From Euryodendron excelsum (Eukaryota; Streptophyta; Magnoliopsida; Ericales; Pentaphylacaceae): DNA of 64,000 nt. Location of the stretch: positions 30,861,001 to 30,925,000 of the forward strand of contig CM065394.1 of NCBI GenBank assembly GCA_033060915.1, in the 5' to 3' direction. Numbering within the stretch: position 1 is the stretch's first letter; each line of letters begins with the position of its first letter. A program made the position numbers and the translations under genes. Positions 48,622 through 60,510 of this stretch are shown here, piece by piece. A model generated the notes under the pieces. The model worked only from the letters and a program-made list of their open reading frames with translations, had not been told where the DNA came from and ran no database searches.

Positions 48622-49686
48622 GTAATATTCTTATGTTTCTATTTTGTTATGTGTTCTTGCTTTTTGATATTTTGCACAAAGTGTTTTTTAATTAAGTTAA
48701 AATCAAACAACCTTTTTTTTGTTTTTTCGTTTTTTTTTCCCCGTTAACCGTGGAGAAGTGAGAGGAAAAGTTGGTTTATGTAGTAGTGTGGAAATATTCA
48801 GCCCCGATCTGATGTAGCCTTCTACACACACTTATGCTGGGGCCCGTTATAAAATCCCATCTGATGAAATGAAGATTTTACAGTATACAGCACGTTTTTG
48901 TTCCCCAAAATGATAAGTAGTTCTTGCTGTGCTCTGTTTGGAATCTCCCTTCAATATTTCACAAGCCACAGCAACATTAATGTTACCATCCAAACATATA
49001 TGCTGTGGCAGCCATCCCATCACTCATATGGCAATATTACCGTCACATGGAAGTGACACAGCCAGCTTTCCTGCAGAGCCAAGTAATATTCTAGGTTGAC
49101 AAATTATCCGTTGTGAGATAGTAGAGAATTGTCATGACATTAATTCAGATGACTATGTTATTTCAAACACTCGATTAAAAAAAAAAAAAATTTATCTTTT
49201 GATTTTCAAGTTTTCAAAACAGATGGACTATTCGTGCTTCGCATGTGTTATAAACATTAAAAGTTTATTTAAGATCAGTTCATAATAAATTACTAATCAA
49301 GATTAAATATACTTAAAAAACATTCTAAAATTTAATTTGAACTTAGCTTTATGAACTTATAAGCATTTTATAATTATAAAAATAAAGCTACGTTTAGGTT
49401 GTGAGAGGGTTTGTTGAATTAGTTCTAAATTAACTCAAAAGATAACTAAACAAAGCTTTAAACACATTAAAAACTCTTTAATCTTTACTAGCCCTAAACA
49501 TCACTCCAAGTGAAGATATCCTCGTTCTCTTTCTTTTAAAAACCTCTCAAATCGCACACCAAAGAGAGCAAGGATTGAAAAAAGAAGATGCTAAATTAAA
49601 TAAGATATCACTTAAAATGGGAAAACGAAACCCAAAAATAATAAATAAAAAAAAAGAGCGTGAAATGTAGCCTAGATTTTTTTTAT
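48622..49686. other. Rest of the unit-2-specific insertion
   Basis: About 1.07 kb with no counterpart in unit 1. It includes 'tgatgtagccttctacacac' (48811) and an AT-rich right part. No coding frame or known element recognised. It could be a second inserted element, or sequence lost from unit 1. Confidence 0.5.
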
Positions 49687-52115
49687 AAGAGACAAGAAAT
49701 ATTAGGTGAAATAAAACTATATATGATAGTTATAAGAAAATTTATTAAGAATCTTGAAAAACAATGTAAAGTATTATAATATTTTTTTGTTCAAGTAAAC
49801 TATTAATACTCACAACATCTATAGAGAAAATAATTATATTCTATCCATTAAAAAACTATTTAAGTGAATGAAAAATACTATAAATCATAATAAACATTTT
49901 TTCATGATATTTTTTAAGTAATTTTTAATAATATATTTGAAATTATTTTATAATTCTCGTCTCTATTCTAAAAACAAATTTATGATAAAACACGTCTTTT
50001 CCTCATAAAGAGTTAGGATAACCATCTACTATATACTATGGAGGTGCTTGGACCAATTTTTTAAGTGACTTTTTATAAGAATATATAAAATTCATACGTA
50101 ACTTTTTTATGTGAAGGTTTGATAAATAACTTTTTTAAGTAAGTTATTTTTTGGATGAGCCAAATCATATTTTAAAAATAAATTATAAACTAAAACTTAA
50201 GTCATAAAACCCCGTCACTCTTAACAATTTTCTCTCGGCAAAATAAGAGTGAACCATACTTTGAAACTGAGCCTGGGAAAAAATCGGCGGCCGTCTTTTG
50301 TAAAACGACGGAGGGGTCAGCCGTCAGACAGGGCCCATGGGCTCATTTTCCAATCATGACACCATGAGCCGTAAGGCAAGACAAGTTCTGTGACGTTGAC
50401 AGACTTGTCGGAAATTGGCGGTTGGGTCTTGTTTGGGCCCAAGTAAATGGACCCAAAAGGACCATGCACCGTCCAATAGCTATAGCCTATAGGTTCGTCC
50501 ACATCCAAACACGTGCTAAAACGTCCGCTTCACTATAGTCAACTGGCTTCTTTTTTCTTTTTATTTTTTTTATACCACATCAGACTTTGTTTTTTGAAAA
50601 TACAATATTCTAATGCATTTCTTTCTTCCTTCTACGCATTTCTTTTTTTTTTTTTCCCCTATTCATAACAATTATTTTATTTTTATTCTTTTATTGGATT
50701 CGTATTTAAAAAGACTTTTATCTCCCAATTAAGTATACCAAACTTTTACTTCTATCAGAGTTGAGCAATTATCTTATTAATTTACTTGGATTTCTGGATT
50801 TTAGGTAACTCAAACATAAAAAATCATGTAAATGAGAGTACTTTTTATCTTCAATTGATATAAAATTTATCATGCATGATTAAATTATGAAAAATATTTA
50901 AACCAATAGTCAGTTTCATGAAATATGAATATTGAAAAAATTATCTCATTCATATTTTCACTTGAAAAAAAGAAAAACAAATTTGCTGAAACAAAAGAAA
51001 TTATCATTAGAACTGGATATAACTTATTAATAATAGGCATAAAATAGAATAAGACAAGCGCTTACAGATTGTTTATATCTTTCTCTAGTTTATTTTGAAC
51101 ACTAGACACTTTTGTCACAGTATCAACTATGGAACTAAATACAAAATTTCATTCTAGATTGAACAAAATCACTATATTTTCTCTTTTTATCTTTTTTTTT
51201 TTTTGTGTGTGTGTGTTAAAATAGATTCTAGTATGCTAAAATAACTATAATTACCTTTTCTCCTCCCTTATTATTATCAATTCCTTTCATGGGGTTTTTC
51301 AAGATAATGGTTTTGTAAACTTCTATTAAAAAAAGTTGATTGGACAAGAGGAAATAAAAAAGGAATATAGACAAATATATGCTTTCAATAAAATATTTTC
51401 CTCCAAAAGCACTAATATTCAGAGTGTTGTGGTTGTCTCATTTCCTTTTGAGTTGTTGCTTACCCAATGCAAGTAGATTTCTAGGTTGTTGGTAGGTTTT
51501 CAAGTTTGTCACAACAAAGTTTAACGTGCGAGAATAGAATGGCTCCATGTCTTTTGCAAATGAGTATTATTACTCACATGTGAAACATACGCTTTGTGAA
51601 AACATTGTGTCATACATTCATGGATATTTGTACTCACTTTTCACAATCATTGAAGGGTAGAGAAGAGAAGGCCCTACTTCGCTTTTTTTTTAATTCAATA
51701 TGTCAAATGCATTGGTAAGAATTAGGTAATAAAAATAAAGATGCTAGCTAGTTTAACAACCAAAGTCTAATGTTATTTGTACTGGAAATCTGGAATCGGA
51801 TCTTGCATTTGTCTTGGTTGGGAGGGTTATTGCTTGTCTTTTTCAACCATGATGCTAAAATTTGCTTATTTATGTTCAGATTGTAAGAATTTAAACATCT
51901 AAATGCAAGTGTGGTGAAGTATCAGTTAAAATAATCAGGTAAAAATGGGGTCAATCCGCAAAGAACGGAGTTCTTAGATTTAAAAAAGATACTCATCTAA
52001 AAAATGCTCATTGGTAGAAAAAGTGTCATTGTTGTCGCCATCAATAAGAAGCCCTGACAAATGGTCAGCAACAAATAGGGATGATAACGGGGTGCGTTTG
52101 GATCGGGAGATCTTT

Positions 52116-52147
52116 GCCCCATCCCCGCCCCGCCCCGCCCCGCCCCG
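52116..52147. repeat. Tandem CCCCG pentamer tract
   Basis: CCCC-atcCCCG followed by four further CCCCG units. On the minus strand this is a strong G-quadruplex candidate. The corresponding part of unit 1 (about 47110) lacks it. Confidence 0.9.
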
Positions 52148-52607
52148 GCATACCATAGTAACTTCTCCTTTATACACACACTGCCCTACTTAACCCTTCC
52201 CCACACATGCTTCGCCCCATCTATTTTATGTTAGTGATTTTTTTCAAATGCATCATAGACAAAGAAAGGGATAAAATTACAAAAACAAAATAAAATTCAC
52301 AATAATCATATTTTAATAATATATGTCCAAATAAAATATAAATATATGCATAAACGGAGTAGGTTTGGACTGAAGTGGGTTATTGTATCTTATTCCCCTG
52401 GTCTAATTTTTATCACCCCATACCAATTGTAATAGAGGTAAAGTGAGATAAAAAGTGTAAAATTCAAAATATTAAGTTATTTTGTCATTCCTAATTTCAA
52501 GTAAAGGAAGGGCTACTGCATTCATCTTGACTATCCGACCCTCTTGAACAAAATCCGACTCCAATCTTTGACACTACTAATAACTAGACCTTTGTATAAA
52601 TTGAAAA

Positions 52608-53908
52608 TCAAACCAACCAAAGAAAGAAAGGTAAGAAGGTAAAAGGTTAGCACTATTATCAAGACAGCCGCTGCTTTTTCCCAAGATAAGTTCTTGTGAA
52701 ATGACAGAATGAAATAATTTCGCGGAATTACTTGAGTATATTTTTATCAATTTACATAAAATTTATTTCATTTAGGTTAGTCTAGGTGGTCAACTCTCTT
52801 AATCTTCTTTTAAGAAGTCAAAAGTTTAGCTCTCATCAAGTGTAAGAACTGGACACAACAGAATAAATTTTTGTAAATACCCTTGTTTCAATATGAATGG
52901 TCTACCTAGTCTTGATATGGATGGTCTGTCTTTGACTAGATTAAGAGGAGAGATATTTGTAAGCTGATCAGAACATTCCTAACTCTAAACCAAAAAAGAA
53001 AATCATTACATTTGTAGAGCTGCTCTAAAACGGCTAGCCATCCCTTTGGTCTAGTGGCACCCTAATGCGCCCTTGCTGTGGGCATGGCCTTAGCTCCAAA
53101 GTTGGAAAGTAGGGGTGTTCATAAAATCCATACGCCCGCCTAACTCGATCAACCAGAACTAGCCCGACACAAAATCGATTTAAATTAATCACTTTATGAG
53201 TGGATAATGGGTGTATTTTAACCAAACTAACTATATTATGTTCGAGTGACGGCCATTAATTTTTCAATCCGAACTAACCAATCTGATTTTTTGTACACTA
53301 AAATTTGATATTTTCAGCCAACCCCAACCCAACCTAATTATCACATGAGTCAAGTGTGATTTTAAAATTATTCAACCCAATGTGATCGGCTCGAGTGATA
53401 GGTGACTCCTCAACCCAATCCGACCCACCGTGAACACTCCTAGTTGAAAGTGAAATGTGAAATGAGAAGGTCTGTTGGGGATCTCTCTCTCTCTCTCTCT
53501 CTCCGAGGACTCTGTGACGGGAGCAGCAAAAATGGTTCAATTAAAACGCGCCCACATGACTAACTTGTCAAACCCACTTTAGTTATGGGTCCAAAGTCCA
53601 GATTGCGTATCTAAAATTCTTGGATCTTCTTCTGTGATTATTTCAATTGGGGGGGTCTGTTGTTACCAACCTCTGTTACAACTCTCGTGTCAAACTTTAG
53701 GTGCAGGAGAGAGAGATCACAACTAATAAATGCCCCATGGACCATTCCTCCAAGATTTTAACATGAAGAATTTTACGGTTAGTGTTTTCACCGTAACTGT
53801 GGAATTCCAGCCCATTAGATCCAAAAAAAAAAAAAAAAAGACCATTTAATAGGAATGTTTGGAAAATTTGAGGTGATTTTGATGAAAGATAGTTACCACA
53901 AACGGGAG
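52608..53908. other. Intergenic DNA with a possible SINE fragment
   Basis: At 53040-53115 an A-box-like 'tggtctagtgg' is followed by 'gtgggcatggcc', as in degenerate tRNA-derived SINEs, but no B box or target duplication is clear. A short (CT)n run lies at 53483-53505. No gene recognised. Confidence 0.4.
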
Positions 53909-54060
53909 ACTCTTTAAGTGCAAAAAATATGAGCCTTAATAATTAAAAGAGGGCTGCTAAGCACAGTCGCACCTAACTTAATTACTCAAAGATGACTCTT
54001 TTAAGTACAAAAAATATGAGCCGTAATAACAATAAGAGAATTACAAAGCACGACCGCGCT
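53909..54060. repeat. Tandem duplication of about 85 bp
   Basis: 'gactctttaagtgcaaaaaatatgag' type sequence at 53909 recurs at 53994, each followed by 'taataa..taaaagag' / 'aataagagaatt' and 'aagcac'. The second copy runs into the foldback element at 54045. Confidence 0.75.
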
Positions 54061-54185
54061 TGTTGATCAGGCGCGGCTATATACTTGACACATTAGGGAG
54101 GGCTCACCATCAGATGATAGAATCCGTCTGAGGTGTCAAGCATCAATCATGCCTGACCAACAGGCGTGGTTGTTCTTAGCAATTT
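54045..54185. mobile_element. Foldback (MITE-like) element, copy 2
   Basis: The left arm (gcgcttgttgatcaggcgcg, then tatacttgacac) pairs with the right arm (gtgtcaagcatcaatcatgc, then ctgaccaacaggcgtgg). The arms match those of the element at 12340-12490. Parts of the left arm also occur at 53955-53972, inside the 85-bp duplication. Confidence 0.75.
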
Positions 54186-56720
54186 TCTAACTACAAATGT
54201 GACTAGTATCCAGGGATAGAACTAGATGTGAATAGTGAGGGCAACACATTATTTGACAAAATTCTGTTTAGATCCTCTAAATTTAGGTATTTATGATAAG
54301 AAATAATGTGTTGCCCCCCACCAAACACACCCAGCCCCCCCCCCCAAAAAAAAAAAAAAAAATTTACCTTAATCTTTTAAAATTTAAATTTTCTTACCTT
54401 TCCCCACTTTGTAAAATTCTTGGTTCCATCTCTGCTATTACCCAACAATTATTTTGGTACCAAAAGCCTCCCGTAGCCAACAACCGTTTTGGGTATTGGT
54501 ACTTTTGCTACTCTGAACTTTGAATTGGCATTTTGACCACTTCCAACTATAGTTGTGAATCTCGCATCAGTCATTGTACTATTTTTGTTATTGGGATAGT
54601 ACGTATTTATACCGGATTGTATTAGCGCACCGTATTAAATTTGTTGCTATAAATATTACATATTTATGTAGAAATATATTCGTATAAATTATAAATATAT
54701 AAAATAAAATCTCATTATATAAAACATATATAAGTTATAAGTAGTTTAAAAAGTCTTTAAAATAGCAAATCACAAGTTTCAAGTATTTTAAAAAGACTTA
54801 AAACACATGCTCATTGTCTATTACATTCCAACAAAAGGTCTAAGCATTTTGATATAACAAATCACTTCCAAAAGGTCCTAGCTATTATTGTCTATGTGTA
54901 TATTTATATTCTAAATATAGAAATTATTCATATTAAAATTTTAAAAGTCACCAAAATGAAATAACTGATATAAAATACAATGATAAATTAGAAATGGGGT
55001 AAAAAATCAAATTATCTAGTACTGCTTGGTACAGTCTGATATAGACTAGTACATGTCAGTAAGTTAACCCATGCAGTGTTTAAATCTCTTTACACCATAT
55101 AATTGCTGGTGCGATGCGTACTAAATTGTATCAGTCAGTGCGGTGCGAAATTAACAACTATACTCTCAACCCTTGAATTGGTATTCAAAATACTTATTTT
55201 TTCTTACATTTGCTGTAACTACAGGTTACAGTTTTGATAATTGTAGTCTTATTGGTTGGTAACTACGGGTCCTATTTTTTTATTACTTTTTCACCAAAAC
55301 CATCTCAAATTCAATGCCTACTTTGTAAAGATTCTCATCCAATGTTCAAATTTTTTTCTTTCCACCAAAACCACGGATTGGATATGAGAGAAAAAGCCAT
55401 TCTGTTACCATATTTAACAAGGTGATATTTCTAAGAAGGGTGGGCAATCCTGGCAGTTGCTATGTCAATTGTGTACATTTGACAAAAGTATCTTTCTTAA
55501 AAATCACGAGAAAAATTGACTTGGAGGGCAATTTTGTTTATTCATCAAAATTTTTTGTACTGAAAACCATAAGCTGTCCTGGTAATAGGACCACTCCCCT
55601 CGTAATATCAATTCCAAAGATTTTTCCTGATTCTGCTAGTACCGAACAAAGACTCCACAATTGCAGCCATTGCACTTATAATGGTTCTGAATGATTTTGC
55701 ATGTCAATAACAACACAAATGCTAGGGTAGACTTCTGGTTTTAGGACCACAAAGGTCGGCAAGGCAGGCACCCCCCTCCATCTAATTACAGAAACCAATA
55801 CGCAAAATCTCCAGTCTACCATGAGGCCCAGGTCAACTTACCAAGCATCCGAAAAAGCTAACCCGATTGGCATTGGTTTCTTTTTTTGTTCTCTAAAATT
55901 TTTTTATCTTGTTTTCTAAAATTCTCAAAAACCACGTTTGACAAACTCGTTCAAAAAATTATTTCCATCAAAATCTTGCTCGGTGAACTAGTTCCAAAAC
56001 TTGTTTTGAAATTTTTTTTCAAAAACACCCCAGTTTTAAACTAATGAAAAACTATTTTTTGAATTTCCAAAACAGTTTTCATTGTAAAATTGAAATGATA
56101 TGGTAACAATAGTGGTTTAATAGTCCTATTTTTTGTTTCTAAAAACACGAAAAAAAAGTACTCAAATTTTTTTGTTTCCAAAAACACAAAAAATGAAAAT
56201 GGAACCATAAACGTAACCAAACATATACTGGCTCAAAATCAAAAGCCAGAGTCACTGCAGAAATAATGCAGTTAGAACAAACTGATTCAAGTTGAAGGCA
56301 GGTAGGCCAACAAGAATGGGCCAAGGACCTCAAGGAAGCAAGAAAAACTGGCAGCAACACCGGCTATGGCTTAACAAAATAATTACAGAGCTGAGCACCA
56401 TAAAATTTTGCATGGCCAATTGCTGAAATCTGGCATCAAGACTTCAACAATTCGGATGTCTTTGATTGTCTGAACATTATCTATTCAGATATCCCTTTCG
56501 CTCTTTCCTAATAAGGAATTAAGGATACAATATGACACACAACCAAATGCGGTGCTGGAGGTCAACCACTCTCCTCTCACTCTAAACTAGTCCCTGAACA
56601 CATTGTTGCATCAAAAGAAGAAAATCGTCTACTTTCCTGCCGCCCGATGTTGTACAGATTCAAAGAGCGAATTATAGTTCCTCCACCTCCTGAACTCTTC
56701 TTTCACTCCAATTTAGCTAT
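54186..56720. other. Intergenic DNA, repeat-derived
   Basis: 54220-54440 has a C run then A run (54330-54362) followed by 'cccactttgtaaaattcttgg' and 'ttccatctctgct'. It is related to 57270-57520 in the SAP gene intron. 55870-56230 is an AT-rich block with 'aaaccaaacat' type ends, like 39231-39508. No gene recognised. The leftmost part of the SAP gene's 3' UTR probably lies just below 56720. Confidence 0.5.
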
Positions 56721-57386
56721 TCACACACCTCTCAGTCGTGCTATCAGTTCATCCTGTCCATTTGACTCCACGTTAAGAGTGGACACAGAAGTAGAAAGAA
56801 AATGATGGAAAATTATCAGTTGAACCAATCAATGGGCCCCATCAAGGCCATCAATTAGATACTCCTCAAAAGACTAAGACTAGATTGAGTCCACCAGTGC
56901 ATTAAGAGTTCTAGCCAATGTAAATGAAGTGACTTTAATACTTGCCTTCTTTCCTTTCAGGGAAAGACCTTTCTCCTTCAAAAGAGCATGGAGTCTGTCC
57001 ACAGTCAAACTCTGGAATTCCTTCTCAGGTACACGCGATTTGGATCCTTCTACATGTCCAAAAATCCATTAGATATTAAGAATGACAATAATAATATGAA
57101 TATAGTTACTTGCCAAAAGAGAGAAAAGAAAAGAAAAGCAATATAAATGTTTAAATGGGAATTATATCCAAAAGAGACTACAGAATGTTGGCAATCAGAG
57201 AAATTGTTTGAATGAACAAGGATCAACAGGTGTACAAGGGCAGAAATTTATAAGGAAACCTTTGGCAGGCAATTTTTTCATTTTCACTCTATCAAAAGAT
57301 ATGGGCATCTCATGGCCCTCCCAAAATTTTCAAAATTGCCTTATACCCCAATGGATTTTTGTATATTTATAAAATAATAGTGTAAT

Positions 57387-57430
<44 letters not shown>

Positions 57431-60400
57431 AAAAATTGAAATTTTTTCACCTTACCCTACTTTGAACAATTTTTTTTTTACCTTAGCCCCTCCTCATCTG
57501 AAGTCCTGGTCCGCCATTGGGTATCTCCTAAATAGTTTATTACATTGATTGTTACCTATCTTAGGACCCAAAAGGCCACTACAAACATAAAATTGTGCCT
57601 TTAAGATTCTCTTAGGCTCCGCTTGGAATCCAAATTTTTGGTGGGAAAAATAAAATGGGAAGGAAAAGTGAACAAAAATAAAAAGTATTTTTGTTCACTT
57701 TTCCTACACATTTTCCTTTTCCTTTGCTTTTTTCATAAAAAATCTAGGTTCCTAGTCACAAGAGCAAATGCAGCATATTCTAGAGCCTTATAAAATAGAC
57801 TACAATTTCAAGGCCAACAACCCTATATTATACAGAGGATTGGCCAAGATATAAATCCCTTGACATCAAAAGACAGTGATATGAAAACCAAAATTAGAAT
57901 GAGGAAGAAGAAAGTATTGTGACAAAGAGACATCATACCTCACTTCTAAGTGGCCAATATGACAATTATCCCAACAATTCTCACATTTGTCCAGGAACCA
58001 ACCACAAAAGGATAAAATAGAAAATAAAAATAAAAAGCAGAGAAATGGCATCGCACAATCGGTAACTTATTCTAGAAATGTCCCTTTTGTGGCACAGTCA
58101 TATGGAAGTCATAATATTTTTCTACACAACTTCTTTAGACAGCCAGTGACGCAGGTTAATAAAATACAGAGGTCACCTTGTCGAGAACCAACTTGAGTGT
58201 TGGTCACGGCCCTCTTAGCTGAAGCCCTGCCATCCAATGCTCTTTCAGCAGGCCTGAAAAATATAAAAGATACCAGAAGTACATGAGATAAAATAAATCA
58301 AATATGCACACATGAAACAAACAGGTGCTGGATGTTTAAGCAAACACAAAAATAATAATTCACAAGCATTAATATCACATATAGATGTGACAAACATCAA
58401 TTGGGATTAGTCCAAGAAAGAATGGAGCTAACACCTCTTTTTAGAAGCCTCACTTGCAGTTGTACCCTTGACATCCTTTGAACTGGAATCGCCCTTCTGT
58501 TTCTTAAGCACAAGAGACCTAATCAGTATGTTGGTTTGGTTTGTCTTTATCAGCTGGTCCTCTGGGCATACAAGAAGGAAGTGTCAGATCTTCTAGTATA
58601 AGATATAAATGATTCTTAAACCAAACTCCATATCGTGGAAAAGCAGTCACAACCTACAATGAACATTACATGCCAAGATGGCAAGGCATACCATATTCAA
58701 GGGCCCGTATCAAAGGATTACAAACATTTGGCCTTAGAAAGAATCATCAGTATATTTTGTGGATCGTTTGGACAGCAGCCCAGGCATATAAGCACTTGAT
58801 GACACATTGCTTTTATCAATGCCAAGCCAAGCAACATATTTATCATTTGCAAAAGAATGTAGCTAACAGCTTACTTAGCCCAGATCAAACACAGAAAAGA
58901 AAACCTATTTAGTTACGATCCTGATTCTTATCATTCAATGAGTACTATGGTGATTGGTGACGATGAGATTGCCGATCCCCTTCCAGGGAAATGCATTTCT
59001 TAAGCAAATCTCCACATTTCCCCTTTTTCCCAAAAGCTTCCTAACTCTAAACTCCAAACAAGCCCCCAACCCTAGGCCTTAAAAAAAAAAAATTCTTATG
59101 CCTTTTTTCATTTATATTGGAGACACCTAATATACTGAGAGAAACTAGTTTGCAAGTGTATGGGGGAAAGAAAAAAAAAATGAACCGGAAATTGTTCTGT
59201 TTTCAGCCGGAAGTAAACTACCAACAAAACCAAATTCAGTAGTGAACAATTCAAGCCAAAATGGGATTCTTATTTCTTGTAATAAACTTAAACTCAAAAA
59301 AACTTCAAAGCCCAACTTCTTGGCTCTAATTTCTAAATAAAGGATAAAAGGAAAAATCATAGATTACAGTGTTCGTTTTTCAAGAATGGCCGATGGTCCA
59401 GTCCTCAAAAAGAGTTGGGACTGATGAGGCTTCAGAGCTCAGTGCCACATCCTAACTTGAACTTCCCTTCCATTGAATGGTGTCATTTAGAAGAGAGCGA
59501 CTGACTAAAACAATTATTTGTTCAGGCCAGTTATATTGACCTTTCTGTGCCCTTGTGTATTGACCTTCCAAATTATACTGTGAATGATTTTTCACAGGTC
59601 CTGGAACGTAATGATCTACTTCTCAGTTTTGTATGAAATGTAACTAGTAAAATCCACAGTCCACCCGATTTTAAGAACTTAGTTAATCTTTCTAATTGAT
59701 AAATAAAAAATGAATACTTCACGCAAAAAATTGACTTATGTTAGGTGGACTACAGATATTCCAAGTGAATGAAATGAAAACTGCTAATTCTTTATTAGAA
59801 GCTTTTTTACAGCATATATTCAAAAGAACTACGATTAAGAGACACGAATTCCCAAAAAATGATGCAATAGCTCGCATCTGTACACTTGGAGAAGTTTATG
59901 TTTTGAAGAACTCAATTACTTTACTTGATTCAGTGTCTTCTTATACCCTCTCTAATGTTCCTCTTGACTACCAAACTAACCATCAGATTATTTTAGTGTT
60001 TAGTGTTTAGTGGAACCTCAAAATGGGCTTCTGGGCTGTGGAAAACCTTCCAAGGAAAATGTGTTTGGTGAGCTCATCCAAAAAGGCTTCTAGAAGCAGC
60101 CCACTTGTTCAGAAATCCATCTGGTGGAAGCTACGCCAAACATGCTCTCTATATCCCCAACAAACTTTCAGTTTGCACCAAATATCGAGCTAATTGGTGA
60201 TGGTAGTTGCTGCCTACAATAGGCATTGGAGGAAATCTAATTGGAAGATTTTTTTTCTTTTCATAAGTAGACATTCAATTGGAAGGTAGGCTTGAGCAAA
60301 GAGCATAAAAGATTACTAAAGACCTCCTCTTACACATTACAATTTGATTTTTACTACTTATATGTATGCGAGTTCCATGTACATAGTGCACTTTCATGAC

Positions 60401-60466
60401 AAATTGAAGCTTTCCTTATACTTTTTCCTTAAGAAGCTTAGAATCTGTTCCCCCATTCCACACTCC

Positions 60467-60510
<44 letters not shown>

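Larger units (their letters stand above)
47658..52607 (+). repeat. Tandem segmental duplication, unit 2 (about 4.95 kb with insertions)
   Basis: A direct repeat of 44246-47657 that starts at 'ttaagcatctcttaac' right after unit 1. It is longer because of two insertions absent from unit 1: 48353-49686 and about 51828-52070. Homology resumes at 'tattaggtgaaataaaacta' (49698) and at 'gtttggatcgg' (52088). It ends near 'aaattgaaaatca'. Divergence is of the order of a few percent by eye. Confidence 0.92.

Noticed and set aside
51980..52193. ORFs over the CCCCG array on both strands
   Set aside because: Low-complexity translation of a repeat, interrupted outside the tract.
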